A stretch of 31,474 bases of DNA from B1 sp964355075. Lineage in GTDB: Bacteria; Bacteroidota; Bacteroidia; UKL13-3. The position numbers were made by a program, and so were the translations under genes. This document shows positions 21,620 through 30,473 of the stretch, in pieces. How positions within the stretch are numbered: position 1 is the stretch's first letter; each line of letters opens with the position of its first letter. The DNA is taken from positions 1 to 31,474 of the forward strand of contig CAYHCF010000041.1 of the NCBI GenBank assembly GCA_964355075.1, given 5' to 3'. Under the pieces are notes generated by a model that searched no databases, was not told the DNA's origin, and saw nothing but the letters and a program-made list of their open reading frames with translations.

Positions 21620-23911
21620 ATGAACGCTAAGAAAATTAATAATAATCTAATTGGGAAGAGTATTCCCAGAATTGATGCTCCTGCTAAAGTTACAGGCAAA
21701 GCGCTTTATACCGGAGATATTATTTTACCGGGTATGCTTTATGGGAAAATTCTCAGAAGTACCGTTGCGCATGCAAAAATTCTGAACATTGATATTTCCG
21801 CTGCGCTGGCATATCCCGGTGTAAAAGATGTGATCACCGCAAAAGATACACCCTGCGTTAAATTTGGGAACTGGAGGTTGATTCCCGAAACTCAGGATGA
21901 GCTGCCTCTTGCTTTGGATAAGGTTAGGTTTATCGGTGATGAGATTGCTGCCGTGGCTGCTATTACGCCGGATATAGCAGAAGAAGCTTTGTCACTGATT
22001 AAAGTTGAATACGAAGTACTTCCGGCCGTTTTTAATATTGACGATTCACTGGCTCCCGGTGCCCCCAGGATACATGCCGATAATCCGGAACGTAAAACGA
22101 ATATTAGTTTAGACAGAAAAATTGATGTGGGGGATATAGATGCTGCCTTTAAAGATGCCTATTATATCCGTGAAGATAACTTTTTAGTGCATACGCAATC
22201 ACATGCTTACATGGAGCCCTGTGCATCTTTGGCCGAAGTGGATGCAGAAGGAAGAGTAACGTTGTACACTTCAACCCAGACACCCTATATCGTACAATGC
22301 CTTTTAGCATCTACTCTTGGGATTTCTGAAAATTTTGTCAGGGTAATTAAACCGGCTGTGGGAGGGGGTTTTGGCGGCAAAATGGAGTTGAGAACCTGGG
22401 ATTTTTGCGCAGCGTTCATGGCGCGCAGAACCGGTCGCCCGGTACGCATTGTTCTCTCGCGGGAAGATGAATTAGCCACAGGACGCAGGAGACATGGGAT
22501 GAAAATTAGGTCGAAAGTTGCCTTTAATAAAGATGGAACGATCCTGGCCAAGGATTTTGAAGCCTATCTGGATGGGGGTGCCTATAATTCAATGGGTCCC
22601 ACTGCAGCTTTTTTGTGCGGTAATTTTGGCGCCATGATCTATCGTTATCCGGTTTACCGGTATCGTGGTTACCACGTTTATACCAATATGCCTCCATCGG
22701 GTGCCATGAGGGGATTTGGGGCACCACAGGCTTTATATGTTTCGGAAACACAGATGAATATGGCTGCTGTAGATTTGGGGCTGGACCCGATAGAAATACG
22801 TTTAAAAAATGCAATGGTAACGGGTGACCGGATTGAAGGTGTGACCACTATTTCCTCAGCGGGATTAGTTGAATCTATTACCAAAGTCGCTGAAATGACT
22901 GACTTTCTCGAGAAGAAAAAAAATCTACCTAAAAACAAAGGAATCGGAATTGGTTGTTATAGTTTTATATCCGGCGGAGTATTTAATTGGTTCAATACGC
23001 AATACAATTTTTCGTCTTGTGAGATAAGAGTGTACGATGACGGCACCGCACATTTATTAACAATGGCGGCAGATATTGGACAAGGGTCGGATACCGTTTT
23101 AAGACAGATTCTGGCAGCAGACCTGGGAATTCCGGTAGAAAAAATCCGTTTGACGGCCGGCGACACAGCCATGACTCCCAAGTGCGACCTTGGAACCTGG
23201 GGCAGCCGTGTTACTTTAATGAACGGAAATGCAATACTCGATGCATCAAAGAAGATCAAAGAGCAACTTTCAAAAATGGTATCGCTCAAATTTGATCTCA
23301 ACGTAATTCATGAAATTGCTTTTGGAGAGGAGCGGGTATTTGCCAAAGCCAATCCGAAACGCGGAATTACCTTTGGGGAAGCGGTAACCATGTGGGTAAA
23401 AGCAAACCGGGGTGAAGAACTCACTGCTCGCGGCTATTACACGCCTCGCGACATGGGGCTTACTACTCCGGCCTATTCATTTGGTGCGCAGGTGGCGGAG
23501 GTTTCGGTTGATCCTGACACCGGGGTGGTAAGTGTTGAAAAGGTAACTACCGCGCACGACTGTGGAACGGTAATTAATCCGTTGGGTGTGGAAGGACAAT
23601 TGGAAGGTGCCGTTCAGATGGGTTTGGGATATACCCTATGTGAGCAGTTTGCCATACGGGATGGAAAGACTTTAAATACCACTTTCCTGGATTATAAAAT
23701 TCCTGCTGCTGAAGATATGCCTGAAATTGTTTCTGCGGCCATTGATACCTACGAACCGGAAGGGCCATTTGGCGCCAAAGAAGCAGGAGAAGGATTGGTG
23801 ATTCCAACCGCACCTGCCATATCTGATGCAGTTTTTCAGGCAACAGGTTACCGATGTAAAGATCTTCCCATCACACCCGAAAAGATTCTGAGAGCTATGG
23901 GAAAAATTTAG
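21620..23911 (+). CDS. Molybdenum hydroxylase, molybdopterin-binding large subunit (substrate unknown)
   Basis: The 763-residue catalytic subunit hydroxylates a carbon next to nitrogen or an aldehyde, using water. It has the Ald_Xan_dh a/b-hammerhead domain (about 20-135) and a cofactor-binding domain with AVGGGFGGK (246-254), GAMRGFG (361-367, Arg364), DIGQGSD (485-491) and GAKEAGEG (718-725, catalytic Glu724). In xanthine dehydrogenases a Glu follows GGGFGGK and contacts the purine; here it is Met255. The base Glu and the Arg are kept, so the enzyme should be active, but xanthine need not be the substrate. Cofactor maturation genes are not in the window. Confidence 0.9.
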   Translation: MNAKKINNNLIGKSIPRIDAPAKVTGKALYTGDIILPGMLYGKILRSTVAHAKILNIDISAALAYPGVKDVITAKDTPCVKFGNWRLIPETQDELPLALDKVRFIGDEIAAVAAITPDIAEEALSLIKVEYEVLPAVFNIDDSLAPGAPRIHADNPERKTNISLDRKIDVGDIDAAFKDAYYIREDNFLVHTQSHAYMEPCASLAEVDAEGRVTLYTSTQTPYIVQCLLASTLGISENFVRVIKPAVGGGFGGKMELRTWDFCAAFMARRTGRPVRIVLSREDELATGRRRHGMKIRSKVAFNKDGTILAKDFEAYLDGGAYNSMGPTAAFLCGNFGAMIYRYPVYRYRGYHVYTNMPPSGAMRGFGAPQALYVSETQMNMAAVDLGLDPIEIRLKNAMVTGDRIEGVTTISSAGLVESITKVAEMTDFLEKKKNLPKNKGIGIGCYSFISGGVFNWFNTQYNFSSCEIRVYDDGTAHLLTMAADIGQGSDTVLRQILAADLGIPVEKIRLTAGDTAMTPKCDLGTWGSRVTLMNGNAILDASKKIKEQLSKMVSLKFDLNVIHEIAFGEERVFAKANPKRGITFGEAVTMWVKANRGEELTARGYYTPRDMGLTTPAYSFGAQVAEVSVDPDTGVVSVEKVTTAHDCGTVINPLGVEGQLEGAVQMGLGYTLCEQFAIRDGKTLNTTFLDYKIPAAEDMPEIVSAAIDTYEPEGPFGAKEAGEGLVIPTAPAISDAVFQATGYRCKDLPITPEKILRAMGKI

Positions 23912-23941
23912 TCGTTTCTCTGTCTTTTTGAATAATCACGA

Positions 23942-26047
23942 TTATTTCAAACTCAAGGCCCAATTCAGGTTTCCCTTAGCAAGTTTGTTGGAGGAGTCCA
24001 ATTTGAGAGCCATATAGGCTGCTTCAATGGCTTTATCAATCTGTTTCAACTGAATATAACTAACACACATATTATTATACGCACCCGAATTGGGTTTAAT
24101 GGCAATGGATTGTTTAGAAGCCTCGATGCAGTCTGAATACCTCCCCTCATTGTAATAATTTAAGCTCAGCGAGAGATATTTCTCAGCGGTTGGAAATTTC
24201 ATGGCATCAGCTTCCAGTTCTGTATCCTTCGATTTTTTTTGCATGGCGATATCGAGGTAATACTTGGCAAGTGTATTGTTGGGCATATTTTCCAACATGC
24301 TTTGGGCGGTGGCTTTTAATAATTCCCAATCCTGAGTTGTGTGACAAATATCCATCAAAAGTAATTTTGCATCCTCATATTCAGGCACCAGGTCTAAACA
24401 TTTTTTCAAACAGGTTTTTGCCTCAAATAACTTATTTTGCTCTTTCAGGTATCTTCCGTAATAATACCAGCTGAGATGCACCGATTCATTACAGGAAATA
24501 GCTTTCCTGTAATGAATTTCAGCCGACACCGGATCCCCCATGGCACCTTTTAATATACCCAAATTTATATACAGGTAGGAGTAATTAGGCGTATACACGA
24601 GCGCTTTGTTATAATAAATTTCGGCATTCACATAATCACCTTTTGCCATTAATGCCAAGCCATAATTCATAAGTCCGCGTCCATTCTTTGGACTTTTTTT
24701 TGCGACATCCTCCCACAAACTCAGGTTGGTTTTCCATACCTTATTGCGTTCATGAATTCCATATGCGTTCGCTAATAAGAAAAGGAGAGAAAAACTGCTT
24801 AGGATGTACAGTACTGATTTTTGTTTCAAATATTTTTCAAAATATTTTTCCAATACGTATTTCGTGCCAAAAACAAAAGCGATACTCAAACCCAAATAAG
24901 GTATGAAACAGCGATGATCATTTAATACTTCAGAAAATGCAATAAATGAAGAAGTGGGTAGAAGAGATATAAAAAACCATAAGATGCCAAACGAAAATAA
25001 ACGGGTATCCTTGTTTTTAGAGGTTTTTAAAGCTATATACAGGAAGCATGCCATAAGGAGTATTCCGGTAATTGCCCGATAATCCAGGATGCCTGAGAAA
25101 AGAGTCCAATCCGAGTCGGCAGAGAGATTGTATGGAACCAAAAAAGTAAGGATATAGTGGCAAATTACCAGGGGCTCGGTAATCAAGTATAAATATTTAC
25201 TGGTTCCCCCTGGGGTAAAGGAAGGCGGTATCATGATTTTATAAAAAATATAATAGGAAATGGTGATCAGAATGGAAGGCAATGCTTTTTTCAATGCATG
25301 AAGGCATTTTGAAAATTCATTCTTCCGGTAGAAATGCAATAGATCAACATTCTCTTCGAAAATCAGCAGGTATAGTAATAGGAGTGGAGCAAATACCAGC
25401 GTCATTTCTTTGGCAAAAAAACCGATTAGCGGGAACAACAAATACAGCTGGTATCTACGCCAGAAACCCCCGGTAAGGAAAGCAATAAAGCCGGCAAGAA
25501 TAAAGAGGGCTGAATCAATTTCGGCCCGTTGAAATATATAGTTTACGGTTTCTGCATTGGCACATAATAACCCAAAAAGGGCTGCAATGAACAATCCCCA
25601 AAACTGATTTTTTTGAGAGAAACCGATTTTATCCAGTAATTTCTTTACAAAAACACAAAGCAGGAAACAAACCAGGAGAAAGACTATAAAAATGTGGATG
25701 TGAAAGACCTTTGTTCCCTTTCCTTCCGAGAGTTTATAATCAATTGCATTTTCAGTAGTGAGGAAAGGCCGGTAGGTTTGGTTGACAGGCAGGTTACTAA
25801 TCGTTGTTCCATCGCTGAAGAATTTCATTATATTTATTTCCCTGATGGCATTGTTGAATTGAATGGAATGGCTGTCATCAAACTGAAAATCGTTGTTGAA
25901 ATGATTGGAATACGATAACAAAATTGTTCCTGAAACAACTATTAATAATAGAATAAACACAGGATTTCTAAATGAGCTTGGGTGATTCCTGTTTTCTGAA
26001 GAAACAAAATCCAATAATTCACTCTTCTCTTTCTTTTGATTTAACAT
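23942..26047 (-). CDS. TMTC/GT-C-like membrane protein with C-terminal TPR repeats
   Basis: The 701-residue protein starts with a cytosolic tail, TM1 (about 28-47) and a first periplasmic loop holding an acidic pair (FQFDD, Asp57-Asp58), the place of the catalytic acidic motif in GT-C glycosyltransferases. A YRPF and a later FHIHIF follow. About ten TM segments extend to near residue 420. The last 245 residues are TPR repeats (NYGLALMAKGDYVNAEIYYN, INLGILKGAMGD, and IEAAYMALKLDSSN at the end). TMTC proteins in animals are O-mannosyltransferases; bacterial members are uncharacterised, so a glycosyl-transfer role is inference. Convergent with the Mo-hydroxylase operon, 30 bases apart. Confidence 0.72.
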   Translation of the reverse strand: MLNQKKEKSELLDFVSSENRNHPSSFRNPVFILLLIVVSGTILLSYSNHFNNDFQFDDSHSIQFNNAIREINIMKFFSDGTTISNLPVNQTYRPFLTTENAIDYKLSEGKGTKVFHIHIFIVFLLVCFLLCVFVKKLLDKIGFSQKNQFWGLFIAALFGLLCANAETVNYIFQRAEIDSALFILAGFIAFLTGGFWRRYQLYLLFPLIGFFAKEMTLVFAPLLLLYLLIFEENVDLLHFYRKNEFSKCLHALKKALPSILITISYYIFYKIMIPPSFTPGGTSKYLYLITEPLVICHYILTFLVPYNLSADSDWTLFSGILDYRAITGILLMACFLYIALKTSKNKDTRLFSFGILWFFISLLPTSSFIAFSEVLNDHRCFIPYLGLSIAFVFGTKYVLEKYFEKYLKQKSVLYILSSFSLLFLLANAYGIHERNKVWKTNLSLWEDVAKKSPKNGRGLMNYGLALMAKGDYVNAEIYYNKALVYTPNYSYLYINLGILKGAMGDPVSAEIHYRKAISCNESVHLSWYYYGRYLKEQNKLFEAKTCLKKCLDLVPEYEDAKLLLMDICHTTQDWELLKATAQSMLENMPNNTLAKYYLDIAMQKKSKDTELEADAMKFPTAEKYLSLSLNYYNEGRYSDCIEASKQSIAIKPNSGAYNNMCVSYIQLKQIDKAIEAAYMALKLDSSNKLAKGNLNWALSLK

Positions 26048-26193
26048 GTTGGTTTTTCCTTAGAGGGCTGATCTTTCAATTTCTCAGGGTCAAAAATAAT
26101 TAATTACTTTATCAAACAAATCCTATATTTCAAAATCATTTCATCTGGCGCATCTTACCGTTCCCTCAATATTCGCTACCATTCAAACATTTG

Positions 26194-26225
26194 TTGAGGT
26201 AAAAGTGAATAATCTGTTAATTTTG
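26194..26225 (+). promoter_or_regulatory. Candidate promoter of the LytTR/sensor kinase operon
   Basis: TTG (26194-26196), 21 bases, then TAATTTTG (26218-26225), a perfect TAnnTTTG, only five bases before the ATG. If used, the transcript would start at or near the start codon and be leaderless or nearly so. Confidence 0.4.
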
Positions 26226-26230
26226 ACCTC

Positions 26231-27016
26231 ATGACAGAAGAAATGAAAGTATTGATCGTGGATGATGAAGAGCCTGCACGCAATATTCTTTCCGCTCTGT
26301 TGCAAACCTATTGCCCGGAAATAAAAGTAGTTGGACTGGCTGATTCTGCTGCTCAGGCGCGACAATGTTTGAATACCAATTTGGTGGATGCGATTTTTCT
26401 GGATATTTCTATGCCCAATGAAAATGGTTTTGATTTGCTTGAATCAATAGACAGGAACAAATACCTTTTCGTTTTCGTGACCGCTCATGATCAATATGCA
26501 TTAAAAGCCTTGCGTGCCAGTGCGGTTGATTATATACAAAAACCCGTGGATATTGACGAATTACAGGATTCCGTGGCAAAGTTAATCCGTATGAAGGCTT
26601 TAATGAATCAATCGCCATTAGCCCTATCAGATCACAAACAGTCATTGGATGGATTGATCAATAATGTGTCAGGCAGAAAAGGTGTTCAACGTTTGTGTCT
26701 TCCCGGAAATCAGGGTTTTACCATTCTAGAAGTAAATGATATTTTGTATATGGATGCGGACAGTAATTATACCATTTTTCATTTAAGTGATTTAAGAAAA
26801 ATTGTTGTCACAAAATCTATGAAAGAATTTGAAGATTTACTGGATGAAAAATCATTTTTCAGGATTCATAAATCAAGTATCATCAATCTGAAATACCTTA
26901 AGGAATTCTCCAGGGTTGATGGTTATTATGCAGTGATGACTGATAATAGTTCTATCCCTGTTTCAAGAAGGAGAGTACCCGAATTCCTTGCAGCACTTGA
27001 AATGTATAACAAGTAA
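26231..27016 (+). CDS. LytTR-family response regulator
   Basis: The 261-residue cytosolic regulator has a receiver domain (about 5-120) with the acidic pair Asp11-Asp12 (LIVDDEEPAR), phospho-acceptor Asp58 (AIFLDISMP), the FVTAHD threonine and the YIQKPVD lysine. It is followed by a LytTR DNA-binding domain (about 155-258: VNDILYMDADSNYTIFH, SMKEFEDLL, FFRIHKSSIINLKYLKEF). The receiver should be phosphorylated by the kinase encoded ten bases downstream. ATG 26231 is used; ATG 26243 (MKVLIVDD) is an equally plausible start. Target genes are unknown. Confidence 0.93.
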   Translation: MTEEMKVLIVDDEEPARNILSALLQTYCPEIKVVGLADSAAQARQCLNTNLVDAIFLDISMPNENGFDLLESIDRNKYLFVFVTAHDQYALKALRASAVDYIQKPVDIDELQDSVAKLIRMKALMNQSPLALSDHKQSLDGLINNVSGRKGVQRLCLPGNQGFTILEVNDILYMDADSNYTIFHLSDLRKIVVTKSMKEFEDLLDEKSFFRIHKSSIINLKYLKEFSRVDGYYAVMTDNSSIPVSRRRVPEFLAALEMYNK

Positions 27017-27025
27017 ACCGTTCTT

Positions 27026-29932
27026 ATGAAACAGCGGGTTTTCATATTTTTTTATTTATTGATTCTCATCATCCAGACGATAAATGCCCAATCGCCTCAA
27101 TACCGGCATTATACTGCAGGAGACGGCTTACCCAGTGCAACCGTTTATGGGATCATACAGGATAAAAAAGATTATATGTGGTTTGGAACCGAAAACGGAG
27201 TTTCCAGGTTTGATGGAAAGACCTTTCAGACTTTTACTTTGCAAGATGGACTTACTGATAATATTGTTTTAAACTTGTTTGAAGACCATTTAGGCAGAAT
27301 TTGGTTTTTAACTTTGAACGGAAATTTTTGTTTTTATAAGAATGGAAAAATATATAATTCGGTCAATGATCCTTTATTAGCTAAACTCCCAAACATGGGT
27401 ATTGTTTACTCTTCACTGGAAGATGATGAAGGGAATATTTTTTTTGATGCACTCAATGGAGTTCTGAAAATTACAGATTCTGTTTTTTTTGTATTACCTG
27501 CTTTTCCGGAGCCTGTTAAGGATAATATTCAGAAAATAAGTAATACCGTTTACCGGAACTTAATGCTCAGAATATTATTTAAACCCGGACCACCGTATTA
27601 TTTCTATATCAATGAGGGGATGTTCCGTTATCAGGGAAAAGTTCAAAGGCTGATCAGCTCAGAAAAAATGCCGCTGATCGTGAGATCTGTTTTCCAAAAA
27701 CAAATTCAGGAAGATTTTTGGATCTGCACGTTCGATCATGGCATTATTCAGGTTAAGGACTTTAAAAAGCCCAACCCTGCTTATAAAAAATACTTACCGG
27801 ATATACAAATCAGCAGGGTTTTTGATGACAGGGAAGGTAACCTTTGGTTCAGCACATCAGATCAGGGAGTTTTTTTAATACCACGTGATCTTAAAAAAGT
27901 CGTTCATTATCGTAAGTCTGATGGTCTTCCCCAGGAAAATATTAAGGTTTTGCTAAAGGATAAAGAAAATACAATTTGGGCAGGATCGGTAAAGAACAAC
28001 CTGTATCGCCTGAAAGAAGGAGCCCTTAGAGAATTCAAATTAAAGTCTTCAATCCCGGGATTGGTAACGCCTGTTTATGATATTTGTGAAGATCAAAGCG
28101 GCAATATTTTTGTCGCAACTATTCCCGATTTAACGCTTTTTAGTAAGAAGCCTTTCGGAGTTGATGGAAAAGTTCTCAAGATTGAACTCCCTACGATGAA
28201 AAGGATGGCCTGGTATGGTAATTATAAATCACTTTCAGTTGACAAACACGGGAACCTCTTAGCAACAAGCCATAAACAGCTCTTTTTTTATAATCAACAC
28301 AACAGCCTGGGTAAAAGAAATCTGATGTCTGTTAAAACGCCACCGAATAATACCCGGATCTATACGGCTGCAATAGATGATAAAGGGGGAATTTGGGTAG
28401 CTAATAACGAGGGTCTTAATAAGTATCAGGGTGATACGCTTGCAGGATATTATCAGCAAGATTCTTTACTAAAAGAACCCATTTCACAAATTGAAGTTAT
28501 TCCTGATGGAAATCTGATTCTTAGTACCAGAAGCAAAGGGGTTATTTTGTTTGATGGAAACAAGGTTTTGCAGCGATTTTCTGAAAAGGATGGACTTCCT
28601 TCCGACATTTCCAATAAGATTTATATGGAAAAGAATAAAGTCTGGATCGCCACTTCAAAAGGAGTAAGCCAGCTTTTTTACCATAATGGAAAATTAATTT
28701 TGGGTAGAAATTATACGATGGATGACGGGTTATTGTCAAACGAAATAAATGATGTAATAACCATAGGTGATACGATTTATGTAGCTACTGCGGAAGGCCT
28801 GAGTGTGCTTTTGGAAGGTAAACCAGTAACCTCAACCTCACCATCGCTGTTTATTACAACTGCTCAATATGGCGAAGAAAATATTTTCAACACAAAAGAT
28901 GCGGTCCTGACATACGGAAATAAGTATTTGAATATTGGTTTTATAGCCATAACCTATCAGCAACCCCAAAAAGTACAATATATGTATCGTCTGAGAGGAG
29001 CGGATGATAGTTGGAAACTCAACACGAGTGGCTCTGTGGATTATCCGGCTCTTATGCCCGGAGATTATATTTTTGAGGTAAAGGCAAAAAAAATCAATAG
29101 CGAATGGACAGAAGCCAAACAACTTTCTTTTAGCATTGATGCTCCTTTTTGGATGCAAAACTGGTTTTATATCATTATTTATAGCATCGGATTTACAGGA
29201 ATCATTTCATTGATTTATTTTTTCATCAGGCAAAAAAAGACTGCCCAACTCAAAAAAAGAGAATTGCAAAATCATATGGTGCATTTGGAGCAACAAGCTT
29301 TAAGTGCATTAATGAACCCGCATTTTATTTTTAATGCACTTAATTCTATTCAGGAATACCTGCACAAAAATGATAAACTTTCTGCCAATAAATACCTGTC
29401 TCTTTTTGCCAGGCTCACCCGAAAGAATATGGAAGCAGTCATGAAAAACGCTGTTTCCCTGGAAGACGAATTAGAAAGGCTGAAGCTATACCTGAATTTT
29501 GAAAAACTCCGTTTTGGCGAAAAATTGAAATATGAGATAATCATTCCGGAAGAAATGGAAATTGATGAATTGCTCCTGCCGCCAATGGTATTACAACCTT
29601 TTGTAGAAAATGCGATATGGCATGGTTTAATGCCTCTTGCCGAGGGAGGGCAGATACTGATTAGCGCAAAAATGCTGAATGAATCTAATTATCAGGTTCT
29701 CATCAGAGATACCGGTATTGGAATTGATTCAAGCAAGGAAATAAAACAAGGTCAGGAATTAACTCATAATAGCAAAGGCATGAAATTAACCAGCGAACGT
29801 CTCGAGTTATGGACGCGAAATATCGGTGGCAAATTTGAGCTGCAAATTGAACAGATTCAGGCTACATCAAGCAGCAAAGGTGGCACTTTGGTAACCATTA
29901 CGCTCCCGGCGCAAACTAGTGGTAATCGGTAA
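27026..29932 (+). CDS. Propeller-type sensor histidine kinase of the LytS class
   Basis: The 968-residue protein has a signal peptide (MKQRVFIFFYLLILIIQTINA). A periplasmic two-component-regulator propeller follows (about 25-600; repeats such as IIQDKKDYMWFGTENGVSRFDG and VFDDREGNLWFSTSDQGV), then a Y_Y_Y domain (about 640-705), one TM (about 713-735) and a His_kinase domain. That domain has the PHFIFNALNSIQEYL box (His766), a QPFVENAIWHG N-box and DTGIGI for ATP. Such sensors often read glycans or envelope state in Bacteroidota. It lies ten bases after its likely partner regulator. The last residues (GNR) and the stop are encoded by the first units of a heptamer repeat. Confidence 0.93.
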   Translation: MKQRVFIFFYLLILIIQTINAQSPQYRHYTAGDGLPSATVYGIIQDKKDYMWFGTENGVSRFDGKTFQTFTLQDGLTDNIVLNLFEDHLGRIWFLTLNGNFCFYKNGKIYNSVNDPLLAKLPNMGIVYSSLEDDEGNIFFDALNGVLKITDSVFFVLPAFPEPVKDNIQKISNTVYRNLMLRILFKPGPPYYFYINEGMFRYQGKVQRLISSEKMPLIVRSVFQKQIQEDFWICTFDHGIIQVKDFKKPNPAYKKYLPDIQISRVFDDREGNLWFSTSDQGVFLIPRDLKKVVHYRKSDGLPQENIKVLLKDKENTIWAGSVKNNLYRLKEGALREFKLKSSIPGLVTPVYDICEDQSGNIFVATIPDLTLFSKKPFGVDGKVLKIELPTMKRMAWYGNYKSLSVDKHGNLLATSHKQLFFYNQHNSLGKRNLMSVKTPPNNTRIYTAAIDDKGGIWVANNEGLNKYQGDTLAGYYQQDSLLKEPISQIEVIPDGNLILSTRSKGVILFDGNKVLQRFSEKDGLPSDISNKIYMEKNKVWIATSKGVSQLFYHNGKLILGRNYTMDDGLLSNEINDVITIGDTIYVATAEGLSVLLEGKPVTSTSPSLFITTAQYGEENIFNTKDAVLTYGNKYLNIGFIAITYQQPQKVQYMYRLRGADDSWKLNTSGSVDYPALMPGDYIFEVKAKKINSEWTEAKQLSFSIDAPFWMQNWFYIIIYSIGFTGIISLIYFFIRQKKTAQLKKRELQNHMVHLEQQALSALMNPHFIFNALNSIQEYLHKNDKLSANKYLSLFARLTRKNMEAVMKNAVSLEDELERLKLYLNFEKLRFGEKLKYEIIIPEEMEIDELLLPPMVLQPFVENAIWHGLMPLAEGGQILISAKMLNESNYQVLIRDTGIGIDSSKEIKQGQELTHNSKGMKLTSERLELWTRNIGGKFELQIEQIQATSSSKGGTLVTITLPAQTSGNR

Positions 29933-30014
29933 TTGGTAACTGGTAATTGGTAATCGGTATTGGTAATCGGTAATTGGTAATCGGTAATTGGTAATCGGTA
30001 ATTGGTAATCGGTA
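29921..30014. repeat. Heptanucleotide tandem repeat GGTAAT(C/T)
   Basis: Thirteen units of GGTAATC or GGTAATT, one variant GGTAACT and one shortened GGTATT, ending in GGTATGG. Mostly C and T units alternate, giving a 14-bp period. The array begins inside the sensor kinase gene: the first unit plus TAA of the second supply the last codons and stop. Confidence 0.9.
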
Positions 30015-30036
30015 TGGCAACTATTTCATTTGTGAA

Positions 30037-30116
30037 CTTTCTGTATTTCCTTTGTGTACCTGGTGGTTAAGTGGAATTTCTTTTTTAACACAAAGGCCAC
30101 AAAGTATACGCAAAGA
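30037..30116. repeat. Imperfect inverted repeat of CTTTGTG type
   Basis: The left arm (from 30037: CTTTCTGTATTTCCTTTGTG...GGTTAA) is similar to the reverse complement of the right arm (CTTTGCGTATACTTTGTGGCC...TTAA), with arms near 37 bases around a short centre. It resembles interspersed intergenic palindromes. No coding frame in it is credible. Confidence 0.5.
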
Positions 30117-30120
30117 TCAC

Positions 30121-30473
30121 TAGGTAATTTGTTATCCGTTTTTGAGATATTATGGACTGAAAACATACACTCTTTTGAAAATATGCTTTTATTAGCTTGC
30201 TTGCTAAAAAGCAAATGACTTCTCATCCCCAGGTGAAGCTGCTAAACTTTATATTATTCTCACGCATAAACGTACCAAACAAAGTGTATGCTTTATTTAC
30301 ACTGAAACGATTTTTCCTGTGCTCATAATCAGCATTTTGAACAAAGGAAGCAAGAAAAAAAAGTCTAATCGTTGCCGACATAAAATCGGCTAGAACAATG
30401 GAATATCAAGGGTTTCAAAGAACTCAAACTAAAAACAACGCAACGCTAGTGTTACCCGATTTTTGTTTTCAAC
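30121..30473. other. Non-coding stretch with several stem-loops
   Basis: No protein-like frame is visible. Stems include GCTTTTATTAGC/GCTAAAAAGC (about 30182-30212), CATACACT (30164-30171) with AGTGTATG (30283-30290), and GCCGA-CATAAAA-TCGGC near 30374-30390. It lies between the kinase repeat array and the 3' end of the tail-fibre-like gene. An RNA gene is possible but unproven. Confidence 0.35.

Noticed and set aside
20240..23911. 4-hydroxybenzoyl-CoA reductase or CO dehydrogenase identity
   Set aside because: The FAD subunit lacks the [4Fe-4S] insert of 4-HBCR, and I do not see the CO dehydrogenase active-site loop with its Cys; only the family can be named.
23931..23946. AATAATC/GATTATT stem between two convergent genes as terminator
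   Set aside because: It is short, AT-only apart from one pair, and overlaps the stop codon; too weak to call.
29921..30014. Possible CRISPR array
   Set aside because: Units are seven bases with no spacers; a simple tandem repeat. No cas genes are in the window.
30026..30226. Minus-strand frame of 66 codons
   Set aside because: It is built from the CTTTGTG inverted repeat and has low-complexity, unlikely protein content.
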